From positions 1-14,586 of the forward strand of contig JAEZSL010000181.1 in NCBI GenBank assembly GCA_023443925.1: a stretch of 14,586 nt of DNA. Reading direction: 5' to 3'. Positions 1-5,312 of this stretch are shown here, one piece after another. The translations under genes and the position numbers were made by a program. This DNA is from Bacillota bacterium. Its GTDB lineage: Bacteria; Bacillota_A; Clostridia; Lachnospirales; Lachnospiraceae. The notes below the pieces were generated by a model. The model ran no database searches and was not told where the DNA came from. It worked only from the letters and a program-made list of their open reading frames with translations. How positions within the stretch are numbered: position 1 is the first letter of the stretch; the number at the start of each line of letters is the position of its first letter.

Positions 1-870
1 TATTACATCAATTTACAGAAGTCAATCGATTACATTGAAAATAATTTGGATAATAATCTATATCTGGAACAAATCGCAAAAGCTGCCGGATATTCCGTTC
101 CGCACTTTTACCGGGTATTTGTTGCTATCGTCGGTTGTTCGGTAAAAGAATATGTGAGACGGAGAAGATTAAGTAATGCAATGTATGAGGTAATAACAAC
201 AAAACGCAGGATTACCGATATTGCCTTCCAACATGGATTTGGGTCTCATGAAGTATTTACGAGAACCTTTAAATTGGCATTCGGCGCGCCGCCAAGTGTG
301 TTTCGTAAAGGTCGCATGGAACCAGAACTGTTTGAAAGAATCAATTTGCTTTCTAAACTAAATGAAAGCAGGATTATTATTATGGAACCCCAAATCATAT
401 GTAAAGAAGAGAAATTACTTGTGGGCATTGCAAGAAAAATGAATCAGAGTGATAACTTAAAGAATGCCCTCATAGAAAAAGTGAAATATGAGTTCAAAGC
501 TAAGGCAGAAACCATTGACAACCGAATTAACAGTGAACTATATTATGCGGCATATGACTATGTGCCGGCAGACATAAGCAGGGCAGATAAAGAAATTAAC
601 TACAAATATTACTATTGTGCGGAAGTAGCGGGTTATGAAAAAATCCCGAAAGGCATGGTAAAAAAGACACTCCCGAAGGCTAAATATGCCGTTTTCCATT
701 ATGATACGGCAAATAATACCCTTAACGGAGAAAAACTAAGCCAGTCTGTTTATGATTATATCGACGGCATCTGGCTTCCGGCTTCCGGCTTTGAATTAGC
801 CAATACTTCAGATTTCGAAGTGATGGATGAGCAGGAAACCTGGGTAGACTTCTATATTTCAATTAAGTAA
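1..870 (+). CDS. AraC-family transcriptional regulator with GyrI-like effector domain (5' partial)
   Basis: The frame is open to the left edge, so the gene begins outside the window. A TTG at 46 is a poor start because the 15 codons before it still encode conserved AraC helix (IDYIENN). Of the 289 visible residues, about 5-105 form the two helix-turn-helix units of an AraC/XylS DNA-binding domain: LYLEQIAKAAGYS, then ITDIAFQHGFGSHEVFTRTF. Residues from about 126 to the end resemble a GyrI-like/effector-binding domain, with the motifs LVGIARKM, YYCAEVAGYEKIPKGM, YAVFHYDT and WVDFYISIK. By family knowledge such proteins are cytoplasmic, one-component regulators that bind a small, often hydrophobic or cationic, ligand and activate nearby genes, often for efflux. 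The ligand and target are not visible here. It faces hisC convergently and appears monocistronic at its 3' end. Confidence 0.9.
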   Translation, partial: YYINLQKSIDYIENNLDNNLYLEQIAKAAGYSVPHFYRVFVAIVGCSVKEYVRRRRLSNAMYEVITTKRRITDIAFQHGFGSHEVFTRTFKLAFGAPPSVFRKGRMEPELFERINLLSKLNESRIIIMEPQIICKEEKLLVGIARKMNQSDNLKNALIEKVKYEFKAKAETIDNRINSELYYAAYDYVPADISRADKEINYKYYYCAEVAGYEKIPKGMVKKTLPKAKYAVFHYDTANNTLNGEKLSQSVYDYIDGIWLPASGFELANTSDFEVMDEQETWVDFYISIK

Positions 871-873
871 CCA

Positions 874-965
874 AGAGCCAGAGTCAGCATAACATGATGG
901 ATTAGAATAATGGATAATTAACTTTTATCCGGTTATCCCCTTATTCAATTATCAAAGCTGGCTCT
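874..965. terminator. Long nested inverted repeat between convergent genes
   Basis: Three perfect arms nest in order: AGAGCCAG (874-881) with CTGGCTCT (958-965), GAATAA (905-910) with TTATTC (941-946), and GGATAA (912-917) with TTATCC (925-930). A second TTATCC at 933-938 is an alternative partner. The element begins just after the AraC stop codon. No T-run follows it on either strand, so it may be a transcript-end structure or a degenerate hairpin element rather than a simple intrinsic terminator. Confidence 0.4.
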
Positions 966-980
966 GGCGATTTCATTTAC

Positions 981-1002
981 AACCTGAATTTAATCGGGTT
1001 TT
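981..1002 (+). terminator. Weak intrinsic terminator after the AraC gene
   Basis: AACCTGA (981-987) can pair with TCGGGTT (994-1000), including one G-U pair, around a 6-nt loop. It is followed only by TTTTAG. It is weak, but lies correctly between the convergent AraC and hisC genes. Confidence 0.35.
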
Positions 1003-1020
1003 AGTATACTAGAATGAGAA

Positions 1021-2214
1021 TTATCTTTGATTGTTCAAAGCCGTATGAAGCTCTCGTAAAAAGATCTGGTTTTGTTCTGTTGTTCCGACCGAAACCCGGA
1101 GATGCTGGGGATATCCCCAGCCATTGCAGGGCCGGACAATAACTCCTCTTTGCATCAATATATTACTGATTTCCAGTGCATTAAGACCGGTATCATCCCG
1201 ACAGGCTGTATCCTGACAGATAGTATCGTGACAGATAGTATCTTGGCAGACAGTATCCTGACAGACAGCATTCTGCCGTATGCGGAAGAAAATAAAATTT
1301 CCGGAAGAAGGAGTTGGAGTACAGCCCATTTTTCTTAGCTCCTCAATTAATTGTTCCCGATCCCGAATCAGAAGCTCTCCATATTTTCTGCAGGTATCAT
1401 ATTCTTCTTCAAGCAATGTTACGGCGCCTGCCAGTGCAATACGGTTTGCATTAAAAGGTTCACTCACGGTATCGTACATTTGGATAACTTCCGGACGGGC
1501 GATGAGATAACCTAGTCTGGCACCGGCTAAGCCGTAATACTTTGAAAAGGTTCTGACGGATATCACATTTTTTTTGTTCTGTATATAAGGAATCATGTCC
1601 GAAAGTTCCTCTTTATCAGCAAATTCAGCGTAAGCCTCGTCTACTACCATCCAGACATGTTCTGGAAGCGATTCTATAAAAGTTTCAAACTTTTCCTTTT
1701 GTATAACAGTTCCGGTAGGGTTATTGGGATTACATATCCATATCAGTTTTGTTTTAGGAGTAATGGCAGCAATATAATCGGCCGGATTAATGGAATCACT
1801 TTCATCCAGAGAGATTTCGATCACCTTAGCACCCATAATTTTTGAGATTTCGCGGTATAGACGGTAAGATTGTCTGGGGACTAGTACTTCATCGCCTTCT
1901 TCCAAAAAGGTTTTTGCAATCTCTTCCAGTACACTGCCGGCTCCATGACCAAGGCTGATATAGTCTTTACCGACACCGAATTTTTCTCCCAGCAGCATTT
2001 TGAGTTTTTTATAGTTCTTTTCCGGGTAAATATTAATTCTGCTGATTTCGGAAATCATGGCCTCCCTGCATTTTTCAAAAGGGGCATAGGGATTTTCATT
2101 GGAACTGAGTTTAATTACCTGGGAAAGACCATATAAGTCCTTTACTTCATCCATACTTCTGCCTGATACGTAAGCTTCACAGTCATAGGCTTCCCGCCTT
2201 ATACCTTTAATCAT
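1021..2214 (-). CDS. hisC: Histidinol-phosphate aminotransferase-like, PLP-dependent class I/II
   Basis: Cytosolic fold-type I PLP aminotransferase of 397 residues. By family it would interconvert imidazole acetol-phosphate and histidinol-phosphate in histidine synthesis. Visible motifs are LSSNENPYAP (37-46), GHGAGSVLEE (89-98), NPNNPTGT (162-169), VDEAYAEF (191-198), TFSKYYGLAGARLGY with Schiff-base lysine K225, SEPFNANR (251-258), RGVIVRPC and HLRVSVGT. I chose ATG at 2214, which follows GGAGAGGAG at normal spacing. The TTG at 2232 lies upstream of that ribosome binding site. Residues about 316-341 contain a five-residue tandem repeat (xCQDT) that lengthens the loop between NFIFFRI and the final helix-strand unit by roughly 20 residues compared with usual HisC. 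No other his genes are visible, so related aminotransferase roles (aromatic, or HisC paralogue) are possible. Confidence 0.88.
   Translation of the reverse strand: MIKGIRREAYDCEAYVSGRSMDEVKDLYGLSQVIKLSSNENPYAPFEKCREAMISEISRINIYPEKNYKKLKMLLGEKFGVGKDYISLGHGAGSVLEEIAKTFLEEGDEVLVPRQSYRLYREISKIMGAKVIEISLDESDSINPADYIAAITPKTKLIWICNPNNPTGTVIQKEKFETFIESLPEHVWMVVDEAYAEFADKEELSDMIPYIQNKKNVISVRTFSKYYGLAGARLGYLIARPEVIQMYDTVSEPFNANRIALAGAVTLLEEEYDTCRKYGELLIRDREQLIEELRKMGCTPTPSSGNFIFFRIRQNAVCQDTVCQDTICHDTICQDTACRDDTGLNALEISNILMQRGVIVRPCNGWGYPQHLRVSVGTTEQNQIFLRELHTALNNQR
1200..1274. repeat. Five tandem 15-bp repeats inside hisC
   Basis: The units on the + strand are GACAGGCTGTATCCT, GACAGATAGTATCGT, GACAGATAGTATCTT, GGCAGACAGTATCCT and GACAGACAGCATTCT, end to end, with a decayed sixth at 1185-1199. 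The period is a multiple of three, so the hisC frame is kept. On the coding strand they encode VCQDT, VCQDT, ICHDT, ICQDT, ACRDD-like pentapeptides with a cysteine every five residues. Confidence 0.93.
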
Positions 2215-2282
2215 CCTGATTCTCCTCTCCAAAAAATGATACGTTAATATTACAAATACTTTCTATGCAGCTTCTCTTAATA

Positions 2283-2313
2283 TAAAAACCAGGTAATTGG
2301 TAATGATACCCGG
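2283..2313 (-). terminator. Terminator-like hairpin in the hisC leader (possible attenuator)
   Basis: Read on the minus strand, CCGGGTA (2313-2307) pairs with TACCTGG (2295-2289), with one G-U, around an 11-nt loop, and is followed by TTTTTATATT. This is a good intrinsic terminator shape. It lies about 75 nt upstream of the hisC start, and no minus-strand gene precedes it, which suggests attenuation of hisC. An 8-bp inverted repeat (2350-2357 with 2269-2276) encloses it, and GCAGC/GCTGC (2313-2317 with 2267-2271) offers a competing pairing. Confidence 0.45.
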
Positions 2314-2385
2314 CTGCTTTATTATTATATTAAAAAGCGTGGAAAAGTTGAGAAGCTTAAAATGGCTCTTAATCCGTGAAATGGC

Positions 2386-2414
2386 TTGCTTTCAGTATAA
2401 TAATGTAGTATTAT
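2386..2414 (+). promoter_or_regulatory. Candidate sigma-A promoter for udk
   Basis: TTGCTT (2386-2391), 17 nt, TATTAT (2409-2414), about 100 nt upstream of the udk start. A weaker alternative starts with TTGAAA at 2418. Confidence 0.4.
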
Positions 2415-2422
2415 AAGTTGAA
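2394..2422 (-). promoter_or_regulatory. Candidate sigma-A promoter for hisC
   Basis: On the minus strand, TTCAAC (2422-2417), a 17-nt spacer and TATACT (2399-2394). Initiation near 2387 would give a leader of about 170 nt containing the terminator-like hairpin. It overlaps the candidate udk promoter on the other strand. Confidence 0.4.
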
Positions 2423-2513
2423 AAAATGCAGTGAAACGTAAAATAAAAAATGCTTCTAGGATAAAATACATAAAGATATAAGAATTTAATTATAAATTAA
2501 ATTGGAGGAATAC

Positions 2514-3134
2514 ATGAAGAACATTGTGGTTATTGGGGTATCCGGCGGATCGGCTTCCGGTAAGACAACCGTTGTAAATCGGTTAAAAGATATTTGTAAA
2601 GACAGAGTAGAGTTAATCAGCCATGATTTTTATTACAAACCTTTTGTGGAACTGACTCCGGATGAAAGAACCCGGGTTAATTACGATCATCCCGATGCCT
2701 TTGATACAGAGCTTTTAATTGAACATATTAAAAAACTAAAAGCTGCAGTACCAATTGACCGTCCGGTGTATTCCTATATCGAGAACACTAGACTGCCGGA
2801 GACGGTCAGGGTAAATCCTGCAAAGGTAATTATTATAGATGGTTTTATGATTTTTGAGAACAAAGAACTCAGAGAGTTAATGGATATTAAAGTATTTGTG
2901 GATACCGATGCGGATGAGAGATTGATCCGGCGGATAATAAGAGATGTTAATGAGCGGGGAAGAAGTCTGGAATCCGTTATTGCACAATATAAGAATACGG
3001 TAAAGCCCATGCATGAGCTGTTTGTAGAACCATATAAAAGTTTTGCGGATATTATTATACCGCGGGGCGGTTTAAATGACATTGCAATCGATATGCTGGC
3101 TCACCGCATTGAGGCTATATCAAAGGAAGGCTGA
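2514..3134 (+). CDS. udk: Uridine kinase / phosphoribulokinase-family NTP-dependent kinase
   Basis: A 206-residue P-loop kinase close in length to bacterial uridine kinases. It has Walker A GGSASGKT (11-18), SHDFYY with the family aspartate, YDHPDAFD, RPVYSYIEN, a Walker B-like IIIDGFMIFE, and the lid segment RRIIRDVNERGRSLESVI followed by KPMHELFVEPYKSFADIIIP. By family it phosphorylates uridine and cytidine to UMP/CMP using ATP or GTP in pyrimidine salvage in the cytosol. The ATG at 2514 follows GGAGGA at 6 nt. The TTG at 2502 starts inside the ribosome binding site and is rejected. Divergent from hisC and apparently monocistronic. Some clostridial paralogues in this superfamily have unknown substrates, so the exact substrate is inferred. 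Confidence 0.9.
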   Translation: MKNIVVIGVSGGSASGKTTVVNRLKDICKDRVELISHDFYYKPFVELTPDERTRVNYDHPDAFDTELLIEHIKKLKAAVPIDRPVYSYIENTRLPETVRVNPAKVIIIDGFMIFENKELRELMDIKVFVDTDADERLIRRIIRDVNERGRSLESVIAQYKNTVKPMHELFVEPYKSFADIIIPRGGLNDIAIDMLAHRIEAISKEG

Positions 3135-3218
3135 TGCATTCTATATAAAAGAATATTGAATACTTTCTGGTTTTGATTCAGGTCTTCATTTTGAATTAAT
3201 AATATCAGTTTATAATAT

Positions 3219-3260
3219 AAGCAGCACAGCCGGATGCAATCATCATGGACTGTGCTGCTT
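3219..3260. terminator. Shared hairpin between convergent udk and GNAT genes
   Basis: AAGCAGCACAG (3219-3229) is a perfect 11-bp inverted match to CTGTGCTGCTT (3250-3260), with a 20-nt loop. It lies 14 nt after the GNAT stop codon. T-runs are short on both sides (TTTGG on +, TTATATT on -), so it probably ends both transcripts but imperfectly. Confidence 0.6.
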
Positions 3261-3274
3261 TGGCTTATGCTTAA

Positions 3275-3751
3275 CTATAGTTTTAGAACACTTACCGGTT
3301 CGTTATTATAAATCTCGCCGCATTCACGGAACCCGAAACTTTCATAGAGTTTTTTTGCGATCAGGTTATCTGCTTCATAAGAAATCCAGCAGCATTCTGC
3401 CGGCCCCGCAGGAAAAGTGCGTATGTAGTCCAGAATTTTACCAAAAGCGTCTGTACCATATCCCTGTTTCTGATACTGGCTTCCGATCATAAGCCGTAAG
3501 ATACAATAATTATTAGCTGCAAAGGCAGGCTCATCGTATCCCGTAATTCCATATACGACCATGACAAAACCTACCATTTGTTCATCTGCATAAACTGCAA
3601 AGGGAAGCGGGCAGCCTCCGTTAATGGATAGGACATAACAGGAAGCGGCACTTGAAAGATTGGACGCAACAAATCGCTGCTGTTCTTTTGTAACTTCCAG
3701 CCGAAATAGTTCGCGGCGGTTTTCCAGTGTGATTTTTCTTAGTGTAATGAT
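3275..3751 (-). CDS. GNAT-family N-acetyltransferase (no canonical start codon)
   Basis: The reading frame gives about 158 residues, the usual length for a small GNAT. It begins ITLRKITLENRREL, continues through VTKEQQRFVASN, PFAVYADEQMVGFVMVVYG and CILRLMIGSQYQKQGYG (the acetyl-CoA pyrophosphate-binding Q-x-x-G-x-G motif), and ends with YEADNLIAKKLYESFGFRECGEI. It resembles polyamine acetyltransferases such as BltD, but the substrate is unknown. No ATG, GTG or TTG occurs in frame before the ATG at 3577, which would remove the N-terminal third. An AAGAAGG ribosome binding site (3767-3761) sits 9 nt before an in-frame ATC at 3751-3749, where ATG would be expected, so the start may be mutated or non-canonical. 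An in-frame TAA lies five codons further upstream. If ATC is not used, the gene is effectively silenced. Confidence 0.7.
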   Translation of the reverse strand: MITLRKITLENRRELFRLEVTKEQQRFVASNLSSAASCYVLSINGGCPLPFAVYADEQMVGFVMVVYGITGYDEPAFAANNYCILRLMIGSQYQKQGYGTDAFGKILDYIRTFPAGPAECCWISYEADNLIAKKLYESFGFRECGEIYNNEPVSVLKL

Positions 3752-3882
3752 ATATATGCACCTTCTTTACTTTTAATTTTGTCCGGATGAAATAACCTGT
3801 ATAGGTCAGCTGCCTGTAAATATCAGCTTTTTCAGCTTCCCTTTTCCTGGCTTTCATCTCATCATAGTTTATTTATCATTTT

Positions 3883-3896
3883 GATACGATCGTATC
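3883..3896. promoter_or_regulatory. 14-bp palindrome, candidate operator
   Basis: GATACGATCGTATC is perfectly self-complementary. The form and length match operators of TetR-type dimeric repressors. It lies 132 bp upstream of the inferred GNAT start on the minus strand. The protein that would bind it is not identified. Confidence 0.45.
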
Positions 3897-3918
3897 CGTT
3901 TGTTCTGTGTTTGCTTTT

Positions 3919-3932
3919 CTATTGATCAATAG
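3919..3932. promoter_or_regulatory. Second 14-bp palindrome
   Basis: CTATTGATCAATAG is perfectly self-complementary. Its centre is 36 bp from that of the GATACGATCGTATC palindrome, and both are centred on GATC. The outer bases differ, so it is not simply a second copy of the same site. Confidence 0.4.
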
Positions 3933-4078
3933 TTACATTCTTTTACCGGTGTTTTTATTTTAAACAGTTTCTGGTAAAATTAATAGACTTTTTATACAGA
4001 ATATGGTATGGTATATAATATCCATGGCAATTTTAAGGAAAACAAATGTTCTGCATATATGTTTCTCAGCTTATATTT

Positions 4079-4132
4079 CTCTGTTTATAATTCTCTGTTT
4101 ATAATTCTCTGTATATAATTCTCTGTATAATT
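4079..4132. repeat. Four tandem 14-bp repeats after the lipoprotein gene
   Basis: CTCTGTTTATAATT occurs twice exactly (4079-4092, 4093-4106), then CTCTGTATATAATT (4107-4120), then a 12-nt copy CTCTGTATAATT (4121-4132). It begins 4 nt beyond the lipoprotein stop codon, so on the minus strand it would be transcribed in that gene's 3' end. Confidence 0.9.
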
Positions 4133-4136
4133 CCAT

Positions 4137-4853
4137 TTATTTCTGACCGGATATCTGGTTTTTTATTTCTTGGTAAACAGCAAAATTGTATCCATAAAAA
4201 TATAAATTTTTCTTTTTCGAATCTGGAAATTCTCCATTATCAGACCAGACGACAGTTTCTTGACTTGCGTCTTCTATAAAGGAAATCCAATTGTCATCCT
4301 CTAATCCCGGCTGATATTTTTTCCATAGATCCCGATATTCCGTATTTTCATCCCCTGGTATTAATTCCGTAACCGTTTTACCGCTCCATAATTTAAGGTG
4401 CTCTGTTTCAGAGTACTTTCTAACGGGCAAAGAATCATCAAAAATCTGAAAAAGACCATATATACTTATAGCAGACACTGTGCTGCCATAGGCCTTCCGC
4501 ATATTTTTTTGGACCTGTTTCATATCGGCTGTGTCTGGGTAGGTTACTCTGACGGCACAAAGTTTTGGAGCTCCTTTTGTAAAATTAATAAAATAAAATT
4601 CTATATTCTCAGTTTTAACTCCAAATAATTTACGATCCTTTATAAAAAAAGAATTATCTTTATTATAATAACTTGTTTCTTTTTCCGTAACCTTATAGGC
4701 TTTCATAGCTTCTGTCATACTCATACCCCATTTTGTATCAGGAAATTGTAAAACTGCGTATTCCGTCCCTTTACTGCAGCCGGTAAGTAAGAGAATGGGA
4801 GTAAAAAGCAATAAAAATATTCTATTGCAATAATTTCTTATTTTTATTAACAT
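4137..4853 (-). CDS. Predicted lipoprotein of unknown function
   Basis: 238 residues. The N-terminus is basic (MLIKIRNYCNR), followed by a hydrophobic stretch and a lipobox LLTGC. Signal peptidase II would cleave before Cys26 and the protein would be anchored to the outer face of the cytoplasmic membrane. The mature part is rich in Tyr, Lys and Asp/Glu, with no metal or catalytic motif that I recognise and no further membrane segment. Early features are FPDTKWGMSMTEAMKAY and an aromatic FYFINFTKG. The opening WGMSMTEAMKAY resembles small repeat-like segments in secreted Firmicute proteins of unknown function, but I do not assign a family. The ATG at 4853 follows AAAGGGAGAA at about 8 nt. Appears to be a single-gene unit. 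Confidence 0.8.
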   Translation of the reverse strand: MLIKIRNYCNRIFLLLFTPILLLTGCSKGTEYAVLQFPDTKWGMSMTEAMKAYKVTEKETSYYNKDNSFFIKDRKLFGVKTENIEFYFINFTKGAPKLCAVRVTYPDTADMKQVQKNMRKAYGSTVSAISIYGLFQIFDDSLPVRKYSETEHLKLWSGKTVTELIPGDENTEYRDLWKKYQPGLEDDNWISFIEDASQETVVWSDNGEFPDSKKKNLYFYGYNFAVYQEIKNQISGQK

Positions 4854-4866
4854 AGCACGGATTCTC

Positions 4867-4896
4867 CCTTTATTGTGGATTCCTTTATTGCGGATT
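4867..4896. repeat. 15-bp tandem duplication at the lipoprotein ribosome binding site
   Basis: CCTTTATTGTGGATT (4867-4881) is followed directly by CCTTTATTGCGGATT (4882-4896), with one difference. On the minus strand each copy carries AATAAAGG, so the Shine-Dalgarno region of the lipoprotein gene is partly doubled. Only the copy nearer the ATG (AAAGGGAG) is at a usable distance. Confidence 0.85.
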
Positions 4897-5128
4897 TAAT
4901 ATAGTTTCACATCTGTCCGGTGAATTAGCTTAGCGTATTTTTATACGTCTGCTTTAATCATAATACTTACAATGGATTTTACAACTACATAATACAAGGT
5001 AGTATACTTTTTTTGAATCATAAAATGTGATACAATATGACATGTTGGCTGTATTAACTGGTTTTCTTAATGAAATTAGATATTGGACAATAAGAGATAA
5101 AACAATAAGGCAAGTTACAGGATAGAAG

Positions 5129-5153
5129 AAAGCTTCTGAAAAGTAGAAGTTTT
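5129..5153 (+). terminator. Hairpin with T-run upstream of recQ
   Basis: AAAGCTTCT (5129-5137) pairs with AGAAGTTTT (5145-5153), including one G-U, across a 7-nt loop. The pairing uses the T-run itself, which continues to 5154. No plus-strand gene ends nearby. It may protect recQ from upstream read-through or belong to a longer leader. Confidence 0.35.
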
Positions 5154-5182
5154 TGGTTTGATAGAAAATTTTCATATATAAT
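5153..5182 (+). promoter_or_regulatory. Candidate recQ promoter
   Basis: TTGGTT (5153-5158), 18 nt, TATAAT (5177-5182). The -10 is perfect and the -35 weak. Initiation near 5189 would give a leader of roughly 120 nt that includes the purine-rich repeats. Confidence 0.4.
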
Positions 5183-5225
5183 CTAAGCTTTAGGAAGATA
5201 AGAAATCATCATAAAAAATAAAACC

Positions 5226-5298
5226 TTCAGATAAGGGAAAAGCTTCAGCAAGAAGCGAGGATTCAAGAAAGGTAAGAGGCTTCAAGCAAGAAGCAAGG
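5226..5298 (+). repeat. Degenerate 18-19-bp repeats in the recQ leader
   Basis: TTCA recurs at 5226, 5244, 5262 and 5281, at spacings of 18, 18 and 19 bp. The second and fourth copies are the best matched: GCTTCAGCAAGAAGCGAGG and GCTTCAAGCAAGAAGCAAGG. Each of these two can form a 5-bp GCTTC/GAAGC hairpin. The array ends just before the recQ ribosome binding site. Confidence 0.6.
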
Positions 5299-5312
5299 AA
5301 AGGGGAGACAGA

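Larger units (their letters stand above)
3752..4136. other. Intergenic region between GNAT and lipoprotein genes
   Basis: 385 bp without a convincing gene. It holds two 14-bp palindromes, a 14-bp tandem repeat array and AT-rich DNA. A 78-codon minus-strand frame (3621-3857) has no ribosome binding site and overlaps the GNAT start out of frame. I see no clear promoter for the GNAT gene, although TATGAT (minus, 3866-3861) is a possible -10. Confidence 0.6.
4854..5312. other. Intergenic region between lipoprotein gene and recQ
   Basis: 459 bp between divergent genes, AT-rich on the left and purine-rich on the right. It holds the 15-bp duplication, a terminator-like hairpin, a candidate recQ promoter and an 18-19-bp periodic repeat. 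A minus-strand frame at 4954-5175 encodes one hydrophobic stretch but lacks a ribosome binding site, so I do not call it a gene. Confidence 0.6.

Noticed and set aside
1072..1338. Plus-strand open frame across the hisC repeat, coding for an ILTDS-type repeat
   Set aside because: It is the shadow of hisC; the repeat keeps all three-base frames open. It has no ribosome binding site and the minus-strand protein is clearly HisC.
2214..2400. T-box or other known riboswitch upstream of hisC
   Set aside because: The terminator-like hairpin is present, but I find neither the conserved T-box sequence (GGGTGGNACCGCG type) nor any aptamer core I know.
3621..3857. Minus-strand 78-codon frame overlapping the GNAT start
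   Set aside because: No ribosome binding site and no family pattern. Its second half is the GNAT coding DNA read in another frame. A frameshifted fusion to GNAT would need a 2-nt change in the AT tract and would not match usual GNAT starts.
4954..5175. Minus-strand 73-codon frame with one hydrophobic segment
   Set aside because: No ribosome binding site before its ATG and AT-rich composition. It covers the recQ upstream hairpin region and has no recognisable family.
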